A stretch of 64,000 nt of DNA from Maricaulis sp039978735 (GTDB lineage Bacteria; Pseudomonadota; Alphaproteobacteria; Caulobacterales; Maricaulaceae): contig NZ_JBDWAS010000015.1 of assembly GCF_039978735.1 (NCBI RefSeq), forward strand, positions 62,001 to 126,000, written 5' to 3'. The position numbers were made by a program, and so were the translations under genes. The notes under the pieces are model-generated. The model was given only the letters and a program-made list of their open reading frames with translations, did no database searches and was not told the DNA's origin. Below are positions 34,798 through 43,980 of the stretch, piece after piece (position 1 is the stretch's first letter; the number at the start of each line of letters is the position of its first letter).

Positions 34798-36471
34798 TCA
34801 CGCACTGGCCTTGCGGCGGCGCATGGCACCGCGCAGCAGCAGGAGAAGCGCCGCGCCGAACAGCAGGAAGGCGGCATCGCGGGTGTGATCCACGGCCAGC
34901 TCCTGCACGCGCTCGAACAGGGTCGGAGGCTGGACGGTGAAGTCGAGCGGGGTCACACCGCGCGCGCTCCACACCGCCGCCCGGCCTTCCAGCGCCGACC
35001 AGAGATTGGAGCGGGCCAGCTGGCGGCCGGCGCTCTCGAAGGAGGCGATATCCGGTGCCGTCAGCGTGCCGATCCAGCGGCCGGCATTGCGGCGGTCCTG
35101 GAAGAGCGAGGCGACACCGACACCCAGTTCCGCCCCTTCACGGGTCGTGGCCGTTTCGCCGTCGCCTTCATCGGCATAGGCGGCTGCAGCCAGGCGCATC
35201 AGGCCACGCTGGCCGCGCGAGCGTTCGGCGGCACGCAGGGCGGCGCGCAGCTCGTCCGGCGCATTGTGGTCGATGACTTCGAACTGGGTCGAGTTGGGGC
35301 CGACGAGCAGAAGATTGTGATTGGCGGGAGCCTCTTCCTCCGCATCGCCATACCAGGCATAGAGCCAAGCTTCGCCGCCGATCAGGGCCGCACGGGCAAG
35401 CACGGACAGGGCGCCATAGCGGTCGCTGTCGAAGCGGGTGGAGAACTGCACGGCGGTGCGGGCACCCTGGTCGGCGCTGAATGGCAGGCCCGAGGCCGCG
35501 AAAGTGCGCAGGTCGGCTGTCTCGGTAAGGGACGCATCGACCTCGATGGAGGGGCGGCCGAGGCGGTCTGCCCGGATGGCGTCGGCGGCGAGGAAGGTCG
35601 CGCCATGTCCGGCAAAGGAGCGCGCGCCCATCAGACGGGCTGCAGCGGTCGCTTCGTCGATATTGCGTCCGGTCACGACAAGGCGCGGCTGGCCGTCATT
35701 ATAGAAGGCGATTTCCGGGCCCTGGCTGGTTTCCGAACGCAGGGCGGCCCGGTCGGTCTCGTCCAGGCGGGCAATCTCGGCGATGCGCACAACCAGATCG
35801 GCATTGGCGGTGTCGCCGGAGAACAGCGGTACTTCCCCGGCGCGCAGGGCGAGGCCCTGGGCGACCAGGCTTTCCAGCGTGATCCGCTCGCGGCCGGCTT
35901 CGGTGTCCAGTGCGATGCGGCGCGGCGCCGCGAAGTCGGATCCCAGCGCCTGTTCAAGCTCGCCCAGCGTCGACAGCGGTGCGACGGGCTCCAGCGTCAG
36001 GCGCAGGCGCGAGCGGCGCGCATCGACGATCCAGCCCGTGGCGGCGTTCTCGGTTGCATAGCTGATGGTCAGGGTGTTCTCGCCCGGGCGGAAATCGGCG
36101 GAGAAGAGCGCGAAACGGGCTTCCATCGCGCGGGCCTGCGGGCGGATGACAATCGGGTCGCCGCCATTGACGCTGACCTGGATGCGGCCATCCGTGCCGT
36201 CGCTGGCCGGCCGTGCCGCCAGGCGCAGCCAGGCTTCCGAACTCACGACGTGCGGCGGCAGGGTGAAATGGATATCGGCCGCCGGCTGGGAGGTGGAGAG
36301 AACGAAGGCGTCGCCGCGTCCGTCGAGATCGGCGAGGGCACGCTCCTCGGTGTTCACCCGTTCGGCGGCAAGCTGTTCGGCCGGCGCAGCCTCCTGTATC
36401 GAGGACGCCTGAACACCGGACACGCACACGGACCATGCGAAAATGGCCGCCGACACAACACGAACAAACAT
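34798..36471 (-). CDS. BcsB-like periplasmic protein with C-terminal membrane anchor
   Basis: The 557-residue protein has a signal peptide (VQASS), then a beta-sandwich-like region with a carbohydrate-module look (IHFTLPPHVVSSEAWLRLA, IQVSVNGGDPIVI, about residues 65-160), a middle region with RLVVTGRN and NLLLVGP, and a single C-terminal helix (LLFGAALLLLLRG) followed by a basic tail. This order matches the BcsB subunit of cellulose synthase in reduced form; no bcsA is nearby. ATG 36471 follows GGGAG by seven bases. A perfect CtrA-type box lies 20 bases upstream. The BcsB relation is an inference. Confidence 0.6.
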   Translation of the reverse strand: MFVRVVSAAIFAWSVCVSGVQASSIQEAAPAEQLAAERVNTEERALADLDGRGDAFVLSTSQPAADIHFTLPPHVVSSEAWLRLAARPASDGTDGRIQVSVNGGDPIVIRPQARAMEARFALFSADFRPGENTLTISYATENAATGWIVDARRSRLRLTLEPVAPLSTLGELEQALGSDFAAPRRIALDTEAGRERITLESLVAQGLALRAGEVPLFSGDTANADLVVRIAEIARLDETDRAALRSETSQGPEIAFYNDGQPRLVVTGRNIDEATAAARLMGARSFAGHGATFLAADAIRADRLGRPSIEVDASLTETADLRTFAASGLPFSADQGARTAVQFSTRFDSDRYGALSVLARAALIGGEAWLYAWYGDAEEEAPANHNLLLVGPNSTQFEVIDHNAPDELRAALRAAERSRGQRGLMRLAAAAYADEGDGETATTREGAELGVGVASLFQDRRNAGRWIGTLTAPDIASFESAGRQLARSNLWSALEGRAAVWSARGVTPLDFTVQPPTLFERVQELAVDHTRDAAFLLFGAALLLLLRGAMRRRKASA

Positions 36472-36490
36472 GGAATACTCCCTCACCCGT

Positions 36491-36505
36491 TTAACAGATT
36501 ATTAA
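36491..36505. promoter_or_regulatory. CtrA-type binding box
   Basis: TTAA-CAGATTA-TTAA is a perfect TTAA-N7-TTAA site, the consensus of the cell-cycle regulator CtrA. It lies 20 bases upstream of the BcsB-like gene and 24 bases upstream of the divergent DUF1491 gene. Confidence 0.75.
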
Positions 36506-36529
36506 GCAATTGAGCGGCCATCAACGAAA

Positions 36530-36871
36530 ATGAGCGAACTGAAGACGAAATTCTGGGTCGACGCCCTTGTCAGACGGGCTGATACGGGTCTGGCGTCCGC
36601 CTATGTGATTCGCCGGGGAGACGAAGATGCGGGCGCCGTGCTCGTAAAAGTGGTGCTCGCACGCGACCTGGCACAGCTCTATGTCCCGGCACGGGACGGT
36701 GAGGGGGAACGGATCTGGACGGTGTTCCGCCCGGTTCCGGCGGGGGAAGCCGATATCGATGCCTATTGCCGGCGGCGCATCGAGGATGATCCGGACATCT
36801 GGCTGGTCGAGATCGAGGACCGGGGCGGGCGCCACTTCCTGACCGAACCGGTGGAATCCGCGGCGCGGTAG
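36530..36871 (+). CDS. DUF1491 family protein
   Basis: The 113-residue soluble protein begins MSELKTKFWVDALVRRAD and contains GAVLVKVVLARDLAQLYV and DPDIWLVEIEDRGGRHFL, the pattern of DUF1491, a small alphaproteobacterial family without a known function. It is divergent from the BcsB-like gene and shares the short spacer with the CtrA-type box. Confidence 0.88.
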   Translation: MSELKTKFWVDALVRRADTGLASAYVIRRGDEDAGAVLVKVVLARDLAQLYVPARDGEGERIWTVFRPVPAGEADIDAYCRRRIEDDPDIWLVEIEDRGGRHFLTEPVESAAR

Positions 36872-36938
36872 AAAAGCTTTAACGCCATCGCGCGAAAATG
36901 GGTGACGCCGAAAAACTCATTTCGTAGCGAGACGGACG

Positions 36939-37361
36939 ATGTTGTTCCTCTTCAACGATGTCGTGTTCGACCTGGGTGATTTGAAGTCGGTGCTGAATGA
37001 CGGCGCGATGCCGCTCACGCCAACCCAGATCGAGACACTTACCGCCGGCCAGCTCAATGCGCTGGTCCGGGAGGCTGTGTTTGCCGATCCGAATGTCGCT
37101 CGAAACAAGCCTGAACATATCCGGCATCTGTGCGCACTGATCTGCTATGTCGCGCCCGGAGCAAACGGGTTGTTGGCCGTGCGCCCCGACGGGGCGACGA
37201 GCTGGCACGCCGTGGGACTGCGTTATGCGAACGTCCCGATCACGACGCTGGCCTATCTCTGGCGGGAGCAGGCTGACGGGCACCTGACAGCCGCCAAGGC
37301 AAACAGTGCGGTCTGGATGGCAGGCAGTGAACCCTTGCCTCAGGCCACGGGAACGGGGTAA
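36939..37361 (+). CDS. Uncharacterised 140-residue protein
   Basis: No family was recognised. The protein starts MLFLFNDVVFDLGDLKSVL and has a helical N-terminal half with TPTQIETLTAGQLNALVREAV, and two cysteines (HLCALICYVAP). It lacks a signal peptide and membrane helices. It lies 67 bases after the DUF1491 gene and 33 before prfC, all on the same strand. The ribosome site is weak. Confidence 0.65.
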   Translation: MLFLFNDVVFDLGDLKSVLNDGAMPLTPTQIETLTAGQLNALVREAVFADPNVARNKPEHIRHLCALICYVAPGANGLLAVRPDGATSWHAVGLRYANVPITTLAYLWREQADGHLTAAKANSAVWMAGSEPLPQATGTG

Positions 37362-37394
37362 CCCCCGGCTTGCATTGTCTTGCGAGCCCTATAG

Positions 37395-39002
37395 ATGACT
37401 TCCAATTCGACAGACGCGCCGGAATGGGCGCGCCGCCGGTCCTTCGCCATCATCTCACACCCGGACGCCGGTAAGACCACGCTGACGGAGACCCTGCTGC
37501 TCTCGGCCGGTGCGATCCGCCTGGCCGGACAGGTGCGGGCGCGCGGCGAGAACCGCCGGACCCAGTCGGACTGGATGAAGATCGAACAGGAACGCGGCAT
37601 CTCGGTCTCGGCGTCGGTGATGACGTTCGAACACCGCGGTCTCCTGTTCAACCTGCTCGATACGCCGGGCCACGAGGACTTCTCCGAGGACACCTATCGC
37701 ACGCTGACCGCCGCCGACAGTGCCATCATGGTGCTCGACGCTGCCAAGGGTGTGGAGCCGCGCACGCTGAAACTGGTCGAGGTCTGCCGCCTGCGCGACA
37801 TCCCGATCGTCACCTTCATCAACAAGATGGACCGCGAGGCGCTGGATCCGGTCGACCTCTTGGAAGACATCCAGGACAAGCTGGCGCTGGATGCCACGCC
37901 GATGCAGTGGCCGTCCGGATCGGGCAAGCGCTTCAAGGGCGTGCTCGACATCGCGACCAATGATCTGCTGCGTTTCCAGAAGCCGGGCGAGGACCGCGAT
38001 CCGCACGAGCCGGCCGAACGCGTTGCCCTGGATGGCAATTCGATCAGCGAAGTGCTGAGCGCGGAGGAGGCCGACGAGTTGCGCGAGGGCGCAGAGGTCG
38101 CCAAGGAACTTTGCCCGCCCTTCAACCGTCAGAGCTTCCTGGAAGGCCATCTCACACCGGTCTTCTTCGGCTCGGCGCTGCGCGGCTTCGGCGTGCGTGA
38201 GCTGCTCGAGGGACTGGCCGACATCATCCCGGGACCGGCGCCTGTCACGGCGTCGTCGAATGGCAATCCGGTCGAGATCGAACCGGGTGGCAAGGAGGTC
38301 GCGGGCTTTGTCTTCAAGGTCCAGGCGAACATGGACCCCAATCACCGCGACCGGGTGGCGTTCGTGCGTCTGTGTTCGGGCAGGTTCAAACGCGGCATGA
38401 AGCTGAAGACCGAGGCTGGCAAACAGCTCACCGTGTCTTCGCCCATCCTGTTCTTCGCCCAGGATCGCGAGATCGCCGACGAGGCCTTCGCCGGCGATGT
38501 GATGGGCGTGCCCAATCACGGTACGCTACGCGTCGGCGACAGCCTGTCGGAAAGCGGCAAGCTGCGCTTCACCGGCATTCCCAACTTCGCACCGGAAATC
38601 CTGCGCCGGGCCCGCCTGGCCGATCCGCTGAAGGCGAAACACCTCAAGAAGGCCCTGGAAAGCCTCGCCGAGGAGGGTGTCACCCAGCTCTTCCGGCCGA
38701 CGCTGGGCGGCGACTTCATCGTCGGGGCCGTCGGGGCGCTGCAGATCGACGTGATGCGTGAACGTGTTGCGGCGGAATACGGGCTGGAGGTCGATTTCGA
38801 GGCGGCGCCCTACGAGACCGCGCGCTGGATCGAGGGCGATCGCGACAAGATCGAGGCTTTCGCCGACCGGCACAAATCGGCGATGGCCGTGGATATCAAT
38901 GGCGATCCGGTCTTCCTGGCCAAGAGCGCCTGGGAAGTCTCCTATTCGGAAGAAAAATTCCCCGACGTGTCCTTCCACCGGGCCAAGGAGCGTTCCGCAT
39001 GA
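37395..39002 (+). CDS. prfC: Peptide chain release factor 3
   Basis: The 535-residue GTPase releases RF1/RF2 from the ribosome after termination. The G1 motif is SHPDAGKTTLTE (about residues 20-31). It is followed by GISVSASVMTF, the G3 motif DTPGHEDFSEDTYRTL and the G4 motif NKMD. Domains II and III follow with VFKVQANMDPNHRDRVAF and QLFRPTLGGDFIVGAVG. Full-length and intact. The final stop overlaps the start of the mscS gene. Confidence 0.96.
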   Translation: MTSNSTDAPEWARRRSFAIISHPDAGKTTLTETLLLSAGAIRLAGQVRARGENRRTQSDWMKIEQERGISVSASVMTFEHRGLLFNLLDTPGHEDFSEDTYRTLTAADSAIMVLDAAKGVEPRTLKLVEVCRLRDIPIVTFINKMDREALDPVDLLEDIQDKLALDATPMQWPSGSGKRFKGVLDIATNDLLRFQKPGEDRDPHEPAERVALDGNSISEVLSAEEADELREGAEVAKELCPPFNRQSFLEGHLTPVFFGSALRGFGVRELLEGLADIIPGPAPVTASSNGNPVEIEPGGKEVAGFVFKVQANMDPNHRDRVAFVRLCSGRFKRGMKLKTEAGKQLTVSSPILFFAQDREIADEAFAGDVMGVPNHGTLRVGDSLSESGKLRFTGIPNFAPEILRRARLADPLKAKHLKKALESLAEEGVTQLFRPTLGGDFIVGAVGALQIDVMRERVAAEYGLEVDFEAAPYETARWIEGDRDKIEAFADRHKSAMAVDINGDPVFLAKSAWEVSYSEEKFPDVSFHRAKERSA

Positions 39003-40177
39003 GTACGACTGCCGCCGACAGCATTCCCGAACAGCTCCAGGAGTTCTGGGGCATAGTCGTGAACGTCTGGGAGACGTCCTTTCTGGGCATCAGCGTCGGC
39101 CAGGGCCTGCTGGCCATCCTGGTGGTCCTGATCGGCATCGGCATTCGCGGCCTGATCGCGAAATGGCTGCTGGCCGCGTTGCAGCGCCTGGCCAAGCGGT
39201 CGGAGACCGAGTTCGACGATGCGGTCGTCGAGGCGCTCGCCGGGCCGATGAAGCTGGTCCCGGTGATTATCGCGCTCTTCTTCGCCATCAATATCGTCCA
39301 GCTGGGTGGCGACGGGGCGCTGCGCGGACATCAATTCGTCCAGTCGCTGGTCGTCATCGCCCTGTTCTGGGCGCTGCACAACGCTGTCGGCCCGTTCGCC
39401 TTTGCCCTGCAGGGCCTGCGCAATGCGCTGACGCCGGTCATGGTGGACTGGCTGACCAAGGCGCTGCGGATCGTCTTCATCGTGGTGGGGGCGGCGGCCG
39501 TCCTGCAGGTCTGGGATATCCCGGTTGCCGGCATCGTCGCGGGTCTGGGCCTGTTCGGCGTCGCCATCGGCCTGGGCGCCCAGGACCTGTTCAAGAACCT
39601 GATTGCGGGCATCCTGATCCTCACCGAAAAACGCTTCCTGCCGGGCGACTGGGTGAAGGTGGACGGCGTGGTCGAGGGCACGGTGGAGGAGATCAATTTC
39701 CGCTCCACCCTGGTGCGCCGTTTCGACAAGGGGCCGGTCTACGTGCCGAACTCGAAACTGTCGGACAATGCGGTGACCAACTTTTCCCGCATGACCCACC
39801 GCCGCATCAAATGGGCGATCGGCGTGCGCTACGATACGACGTCCGAGCAATTGCGCGAGATCCGCGACAAGGTGCTCGCTTACGTCTCCGACAATCCGGA
39901 ATTTGCCGATCCGCCGGAGGTCGCGACCTTCATGCGCGTCGACGCTTTCGGGCCGTCCTCGATCGACTTCCTGCTCTACTGCTTCACCAAGACCACCAAT
40001 TGGGGCGAGTGGTTGCGGCTGAAGGAAGAGCTGGCTTTCTTCGTCAAGCAGACGGTGGAAGAGGCCGGTACGGAGTTCGCCTTCCCCTCGACCTCGGTCT
40101 ATCTGGAAAGCGGCGCGGAAGTGTTCGAGCCGCCGCAGGACGACGCGGCCGGCGCAGTGGCCGCCGGCAAGGCCTGA
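38999..40177 (+). CDS. MscS family mechanosensitive channel
   Basis: The 392-residue membrane protein has about five helices. Helix TM3 and the following beta domain carry the MscS pattern: VAGIVAGLGLFGVAIGLGAQ, DLFKNLIAGILIL, then GDWVKVDGVVEGTVEEINFR and YVPNSKLSDNAVTNFSR. It should release solutes upon osmotic downshift. The ATG overlaps the prfC stop (ATGA). It is convergent with the DUF2336 gene, six bases apart. Confidence 0.92.
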   Translation: MSTTAADSIPEQLQEFWGIVVNVWETSFLGISVGQGLLAILVVLIGIGIRGLIAKWLLAALQRLAKRSETEFDDAVVEALAGPMKLVPVIIALFFAINIVQLGGDGALRGHQFVQSLVVIALFWALHNAVGPFAFALQGLRNALTPVMVDWLTKALRIVFIVVGAAAVLQVWDIPVAGIVAGLGLFGVAIGLGAQDLFKNLIAGILILTEKRFLPGDWVKVDGVVEGTVEEINFRSTLVRRFDKGPVYVPNSKLSDNAVTNFSRMTHRRIKWAIGVRYDTTSEQLREIRDKVLAYVSDNPEFADPPEVATFMRVDAFGPSSIDFLLYCFTKTTNWGEWLRLKEELAFFVKQTVEEAGTEFAFPSTSVYLESGAEVFEPPQDDAAGAVAAGKA

Positions 40178-40183
40178 TAAGGC

Positions 40184-41266
40184 TCAGGCGGCCATGTTCT
40201 TGCGCATGCGCCAGAAGCGCATGGCGCGGGCGGCGTCGTCGGCGGTGATCGCGTCGTAGAGCTGGCCCAGTTCGCGGGCATCCCGGAAAGCATCCTCGCC
40301 CGCGGCGTGGCGCAGTACGGCGAGGGTCACGAAGAGCGCCTTGTCGAAGCCGGCAGACTTGCAGATCAGCGCCAGCGGGTCGATCGATTCCTGCTGGATC
40401 GCGCGCCGGGCGGCGACATAATCGACCCCGGTCATTTCGGCGAAGGCGGCATAGAATTTCGAGTATTCGCGTTCGCGCAGAAGCCGCGCGAGCAGATTGC
40501 CGGTCAGCTGTTTGCGCAGCGCCATGGTCTGTACGAATTTCTGCGCAGCCGCGATGTCGCGATCCTCGGCCATGCGCTGGGCCAGCCGCGCCTTCGAGGC
40601 GTTCATGGCATGCTCGAGCACGGCCGGGTCGACCGCGTCGAACCGTTCCATGATCCGCTCGCGCAGGCTGTTGCCGACGGTCAGCATCAGGTCGGCCAGG
40701 AGATCGTTCGGCGTGTCGCCGCGCTCGACCAGCGGGCCCTGCAGGACCGGCGAGCTTTCGGCGCGTTCGGTGACGGTCTCGAAGGTCTCGCGCGACAGGC
40801 GGGCGCCGTCATTGCGGATCAGCTGGGCGACGGTCTCGTCATCGCCGCGGCGGACGATTGTGTCGGACAGGCGCTCGCAAACCTCTTCGCGGCGCGACAT
40901 GGCCTTGAGGTGGCCCTGTTCGGCGGTTTCGGCGATGGAGAGCAGGTCGTCGTCGGTGAGCACTCTGGAGCGGGCCAGCATCGGGGCCGCCACCTCGATC
41001 GCATCCTGCGCCAGTTGCAGCACCAGCCCGCGCGGGGCCTGGGGCGCATCGGCGAAGCGCTGCGACAGTTCCTCACGCGCATCCTGGGCGGTCTGTTCGG
41101 CCAGCGAGGACAGCAATTCGTCGAATTTGTGCGAGGTGGCGCTGCCGCTGTCCGGCGTCTCCTCGAAGAAGAGATCCGTGACTTCACGCAGCAGGGTCCG
41201 CCGGCGCTCCGAGGACTTCTCCTTGGCCAGTTCGACCAGATTGTTCAGCTTGCTGACGACGGCCAT
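40184..41266 (-). CDS. DUF2336 domain protein, copy 2
   Basis: The 360-residue helical protein begins MAVVSKLNNLVELAKEKSSE and shows the DUF2336 segments RRTLLREVTDLFFEE, LIRNDGARLSRET and YVAARRAIQQESIDPLALIC. The ATG at 41266 follows GGGAGTGGG; an extension to 41338 lacks support. It has the same family as the gene at 14904 but they are not close duplicates. Function unknown. Confidence 0.87.
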   Translation of the reverse strand: MAVVSKLNNLVELAKEKSSERRRTLLREVTDLFFEETPDSGSATSHKFDELLSSLAEQTAQDAREELSQRFADAPQAPRGLVLQLAQDAIEVAAPMLARSRVLTDDDLLSIAETAEQGHLKAMSRREEVCERLSDTIVRRGDDETVAQLIRNDGARLSRETFETVTERAESSPVLQGPLVERGDTPNDLLADLMLTVGNSLRERIMERFDAVDPAVLEHAMNASKARLAQRMAEDRDIAAAQKFVQTMALRKQLTGNLLARLLREREYSKFYAAFAEMTGVDYVAARRAIQQESIDPLALICKSAGFDKALFVTLAVLRHAAGEDAFRDARELGQLYDAITADDAARAMRFWRMRKNMAA

Positions 41267-41416
41267 TGCCCACTCCCACCGATCAGGGCTTGCAGGTTGC
41301 CCCACGCGGGTAAACAAAGCGTCAGCCGGGGCATGCAAATTGTCGGATATAGTGTGTTTTTTATTTGCGTGAGCACAGGGTCCGCCGGTCCGCAGGCGGG
41401 CGCCGCGCGATATCGC

Positions 41417-41791
41417 CTAGTCATGCTCACCGTGCTGCATCGACTGCAGGGCGTTCAGCTCGCGCGGGCTCGGCGGCCGTTCCGCCGCGGCCTCGATCCG
41501 TTGAACCAGACCGGCCGACAGCCCGGTCACCCGGCCGGGCGACCGGAACGGGGTCGGCGCGGCAGAGAGCAGGGCGCATTGCGTGTCCGGGCCGTCCAGC
41601 CCGGCGATCGTCCAGACCCAGGACCGACAGTTTCCGTCGCGACTGCACAATGCCGCGCAGCTGGCGGGCGTGCCGTCATCCATGGCGATGGAGGCATAGA
41701 CCGCGCCGCGGCGCGACCAGCCGTCCATGACGTCGTCGGCGTTCGCCGGGCCGGACGCGAGGACAAGCGCGAGCAGGATGGTGGCACGCAT
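41417..41791 (-). CDS. Secreted PAN/apple-like domain protein
   Basis: The 124-residue protein has a signal peptide (GPANADD, about residue 19). It has a cysteine pattern CAALCSRDGNCRSWVW...QCALLS, which resembles a small PAN/apple fold that binds proteins or carbohydrates. Its start (ATG 41791) shares the A of the stop of the upstream GGDEF-EAL gene, so the two are coupled. Possibly a periplasmic partner or target of c-di-GMP control. Confidence 0.72.
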   Translation of the reverse strand: MRATILLALVLASGPANADDVMDGWSRRGAVYASIAMDDGTPASCAALCSRDGNCRSWVWTIAGLDGPDTQCALLSAAPTPFRSPGRVTGLSAGLVQRIEAAAERPPSPRELNALQSMQHGEHD

Positions 41792-43773
41792 CACTGGATG
41801 CCGGCCTGGCGAATGGCTTCGGCCGGCCCGGGCCGGCCACGGGCCGGCGTGAAGTCATAGGTCTTGCCGAGAGCCGACGGGATGGAACCGGCCGGCATGG
41901 GGGCACCGATCAGATAGCCCTGGATGTGGCGGGCGCCCATGGTCCGCAGGATGTGCATCTGCGCTTCGGTCTCCACCCCTTCCACAACGCACCCCAGGCC
42001 CAGCGTGCGGGACAGGGAAAGCAGGGTGCGCACGATCTTGAAGGAAGCCGTGTCCTCCAGAATGTTGCGCACGAAGGAATGGTCGATCTTCAGCTTGCTG
42101 ACCGGCAGGAGCTGCAGGTATTGCAGCGAGGAATAGCCGATCCCGAAATCGTCCAGCGACACACGGTGTCCGGCCTCGCTGATCTGGTCGATCGCCCGGC
42201 GCGCCTGATTGAAGTCGCTCATCATCGCGGTTTCGGTGATCTCGAACTCGATGCGCGATGGTTCGATGCCGCTGCCGCGCACAGTGGCGAGCGCACTCTC
42301 GACCGCATGGGGTGACATCAGGTCATGGGTCGACAGGTTGAAGGCCAGGGTGATCTCGTCCGGCCAGCTGGCCATCGCGGCGAGGGCCTTGCCGAGCAGA
42401 ACCTGGGTCAGCGGCCGGATCAGGCCGGCCCGTTCGGCGGCAGGAATGAAGATGTCCGGCGTGACGGCGCCCAGTTCCGGCGAGTTCCAGCGGGCCAGCG
42501 CCTCGAAGCCGATGATGCGTCCTTTCACGAGGTCGAACTGTGGCTGGAAATGCAGCTGGAACTCGCTGTCATAGTCACAGCGGCGCAGCGCCTTGTCGAC
42601 CTGGCTGGAGTTCGCCATCTCCTGTTCCAGCGCCGCGTTGAACAGTACCGCCTTGCCCTGCAGGGCCCGTTTGGCGAAGTAGAGCGCATGGTCGGCACGC
42701 TCCATAAGGTCGTGCGCACTCAGTTCCGGATCGTCGCAGATCAGGAGGCCGACAGAGCCGGATCCTTTGCAGGTGTACTGGCCCAGGCGATAGGGCTCGG
42801 ACAGCTTTGCCTCGATGCGTTGCCCCAGTGTCAGCGCGGCTTCAGCCGTCTTCGGATTTGCCGCGGTCAGGAGTGCGAACTCGTCGCCGCCCAGACGCGC
42901 TGGCAGGGCGTGATGGCCGACGATGTCGGTCAGACGCCTGGCCACGGTCTGCAGCATTTCGTCGCCGGCCGCATGCCCGTAGGTGTCGTTGACCGGCTTG
43001 AACCCGTCCAGGTCGACGAGGCCGAGCAGGAAGGGCTCACCGTGCGTGCGCAGGCGCTCGACCCGTTCATTGAGCGCCAGGAAGAAGCTGCGCCGGTTGG
43101 GCAGGCCTGTCAGGGCATCGCATTCGGCCAGGTGACGCGCCTCGCGCGCCAGCTCCTCGGCGATCTCGCGGTCGTGGATCGCATCCAGCCGCGCCTTGAC
43201 CGAGCGCAGAACGGCGGTGCGGATGATCGCGGCGATCGAAACGCCGGCGGCGATGCCCGATACGCCGACCCAGGCATAGTCCGTCAGCGCGGCCGGCATG
43301 TTCTGCCAGACCAGCCACATCAGATTGGCGAAGGAGATCAGTACGGCCAGCGCGATGGTGCGGCGGCGCGGCAGGATGGCAGCGCAGATCGGCATCATCA
43401 GTACGGCATAGGCCAGGTTCTCGGCCTCGAAGTGCAGGTTCTGCTGCAGGTTCGAACTGAACAGCATCGCCAGGCACAGGGTCGCGCCGCAAATCTCCAG
43501 CTGAAAGGCCGAGCGGGGCTGTCGCAGATATTGCCGGACCAGTTGCGCAAGGATCGTAGCGATGCCGACCGATGTCAGCATGATCCCCAGATGGGCCTCG
43601 CCCGGAAAGAACGCCCGGCTGACAAGGTCGAACAGGAAATAGCACAATACAGCCGTGGCCGCTCCGCGCAGGATCGGCTGGTAGGCGATGGTGATCTCGT
43701 CACGCCGCACAGGCGGATCGGAGTCCTCGCTGCCGCTCTCCGGCGCTTGCTGATTGTGCACTTCGGGCCGCAT
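41791..43773 (-). CDS. Membrane-bound GGDEF-EAL cyclic-di-GMP enzyme
   Basis: The 660-residue protein has about six N-terminal membrane helices (residues 30-190), a GGDEF domain with intact ARLGGDEFALL, and an EAL domain with FEALARW and DDFGIGYSSLQYL. Both active-site motifs look intact, so it could make or degrade c-di-GMP. The product-inhibition site (RxxD five residues before GGDEF) is absent. ATG 43773 follows GAGGAG by about 11 bases; a TTG at 43809 is the longer alternative. Membrane part is not a recognised sensor. Confidence 0.9.
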   Translation of the reverse strand: MRPEVHNQQAPESGSEDSDPPVRRDEITIAYQPILRGAATAVLCYFLFDLVSRAFFPGEAHLGIMLTSVGIATILAQLVRQYLRQPRSAFQLEICGATLCLAMLFSSNLQQNLHFEAENLAYAVLMMPICAAILPRRRTIALAVLISFANLMWLVWQNMPAALTDYAWVGVSGIAAGVSIAAIIRTAVLRSVKARLDAIHDREIAEELAREARHLAECDALTGLPNRRSFFLALNERVERLRTHGEPFLLGLVDLDGFKPVNDTYGHAAGDEMLQTVARRLTDIVGHHALPARLGGDEFALLTAANPKTAEAALTLGQRIEAKLSEPYRLGQYTCKGSGSVGLLICDDPELSAHDLMERADHALYFAKRALQGKAVLFNAALEQEMANSSQVDKALRRCDYDSEFQLHFQPQFDLVKGRIIGFEALARWNSPELGAVTPDIFIPAAERAGLIRPLTQVLLGKALAAMASWPDEITLAFNLSTHDLMSPHAVESALATVRGSGIEPSRIEFEITETAMMSDFNQARRAIDQISEAGHRVSLDDFGIGYSSLQYLQLLPVSKLKIDHSFVRNILEDTASFKIVRTLLSLSRTLGLGCVVEGVETEAQMHILRTMGARHIQGYLIGAPMPAGSIPSALGKTYDFTPARGRPGPAEAIRQAGIQ

Positions 43774-43980
43774 GGGCTGGTCCGCTCCTCGTTCAACGGC
43801 CTTATGCAATATGCGTCGTTAAATCGCGGATAAGTTGTCGTTTAAAATTTGAACGGTTTGCGATTTTTTCGCCGATGCTTTCCGCATCGCTTACACTGAT
43901 TGAATTTCCAGCCCTGTAGAGCTAGGAGCAGGCGCTCAGGGTTGGGGGACCGGCCCGGAGCGCACCGGAGGGGATACAGG

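Noticed and set aside
43819..43845. Possible CtrA box before the sodium-channel gene
   Set aside because: The TTAA units are 19 bases apart; not a CtrA arrangement.
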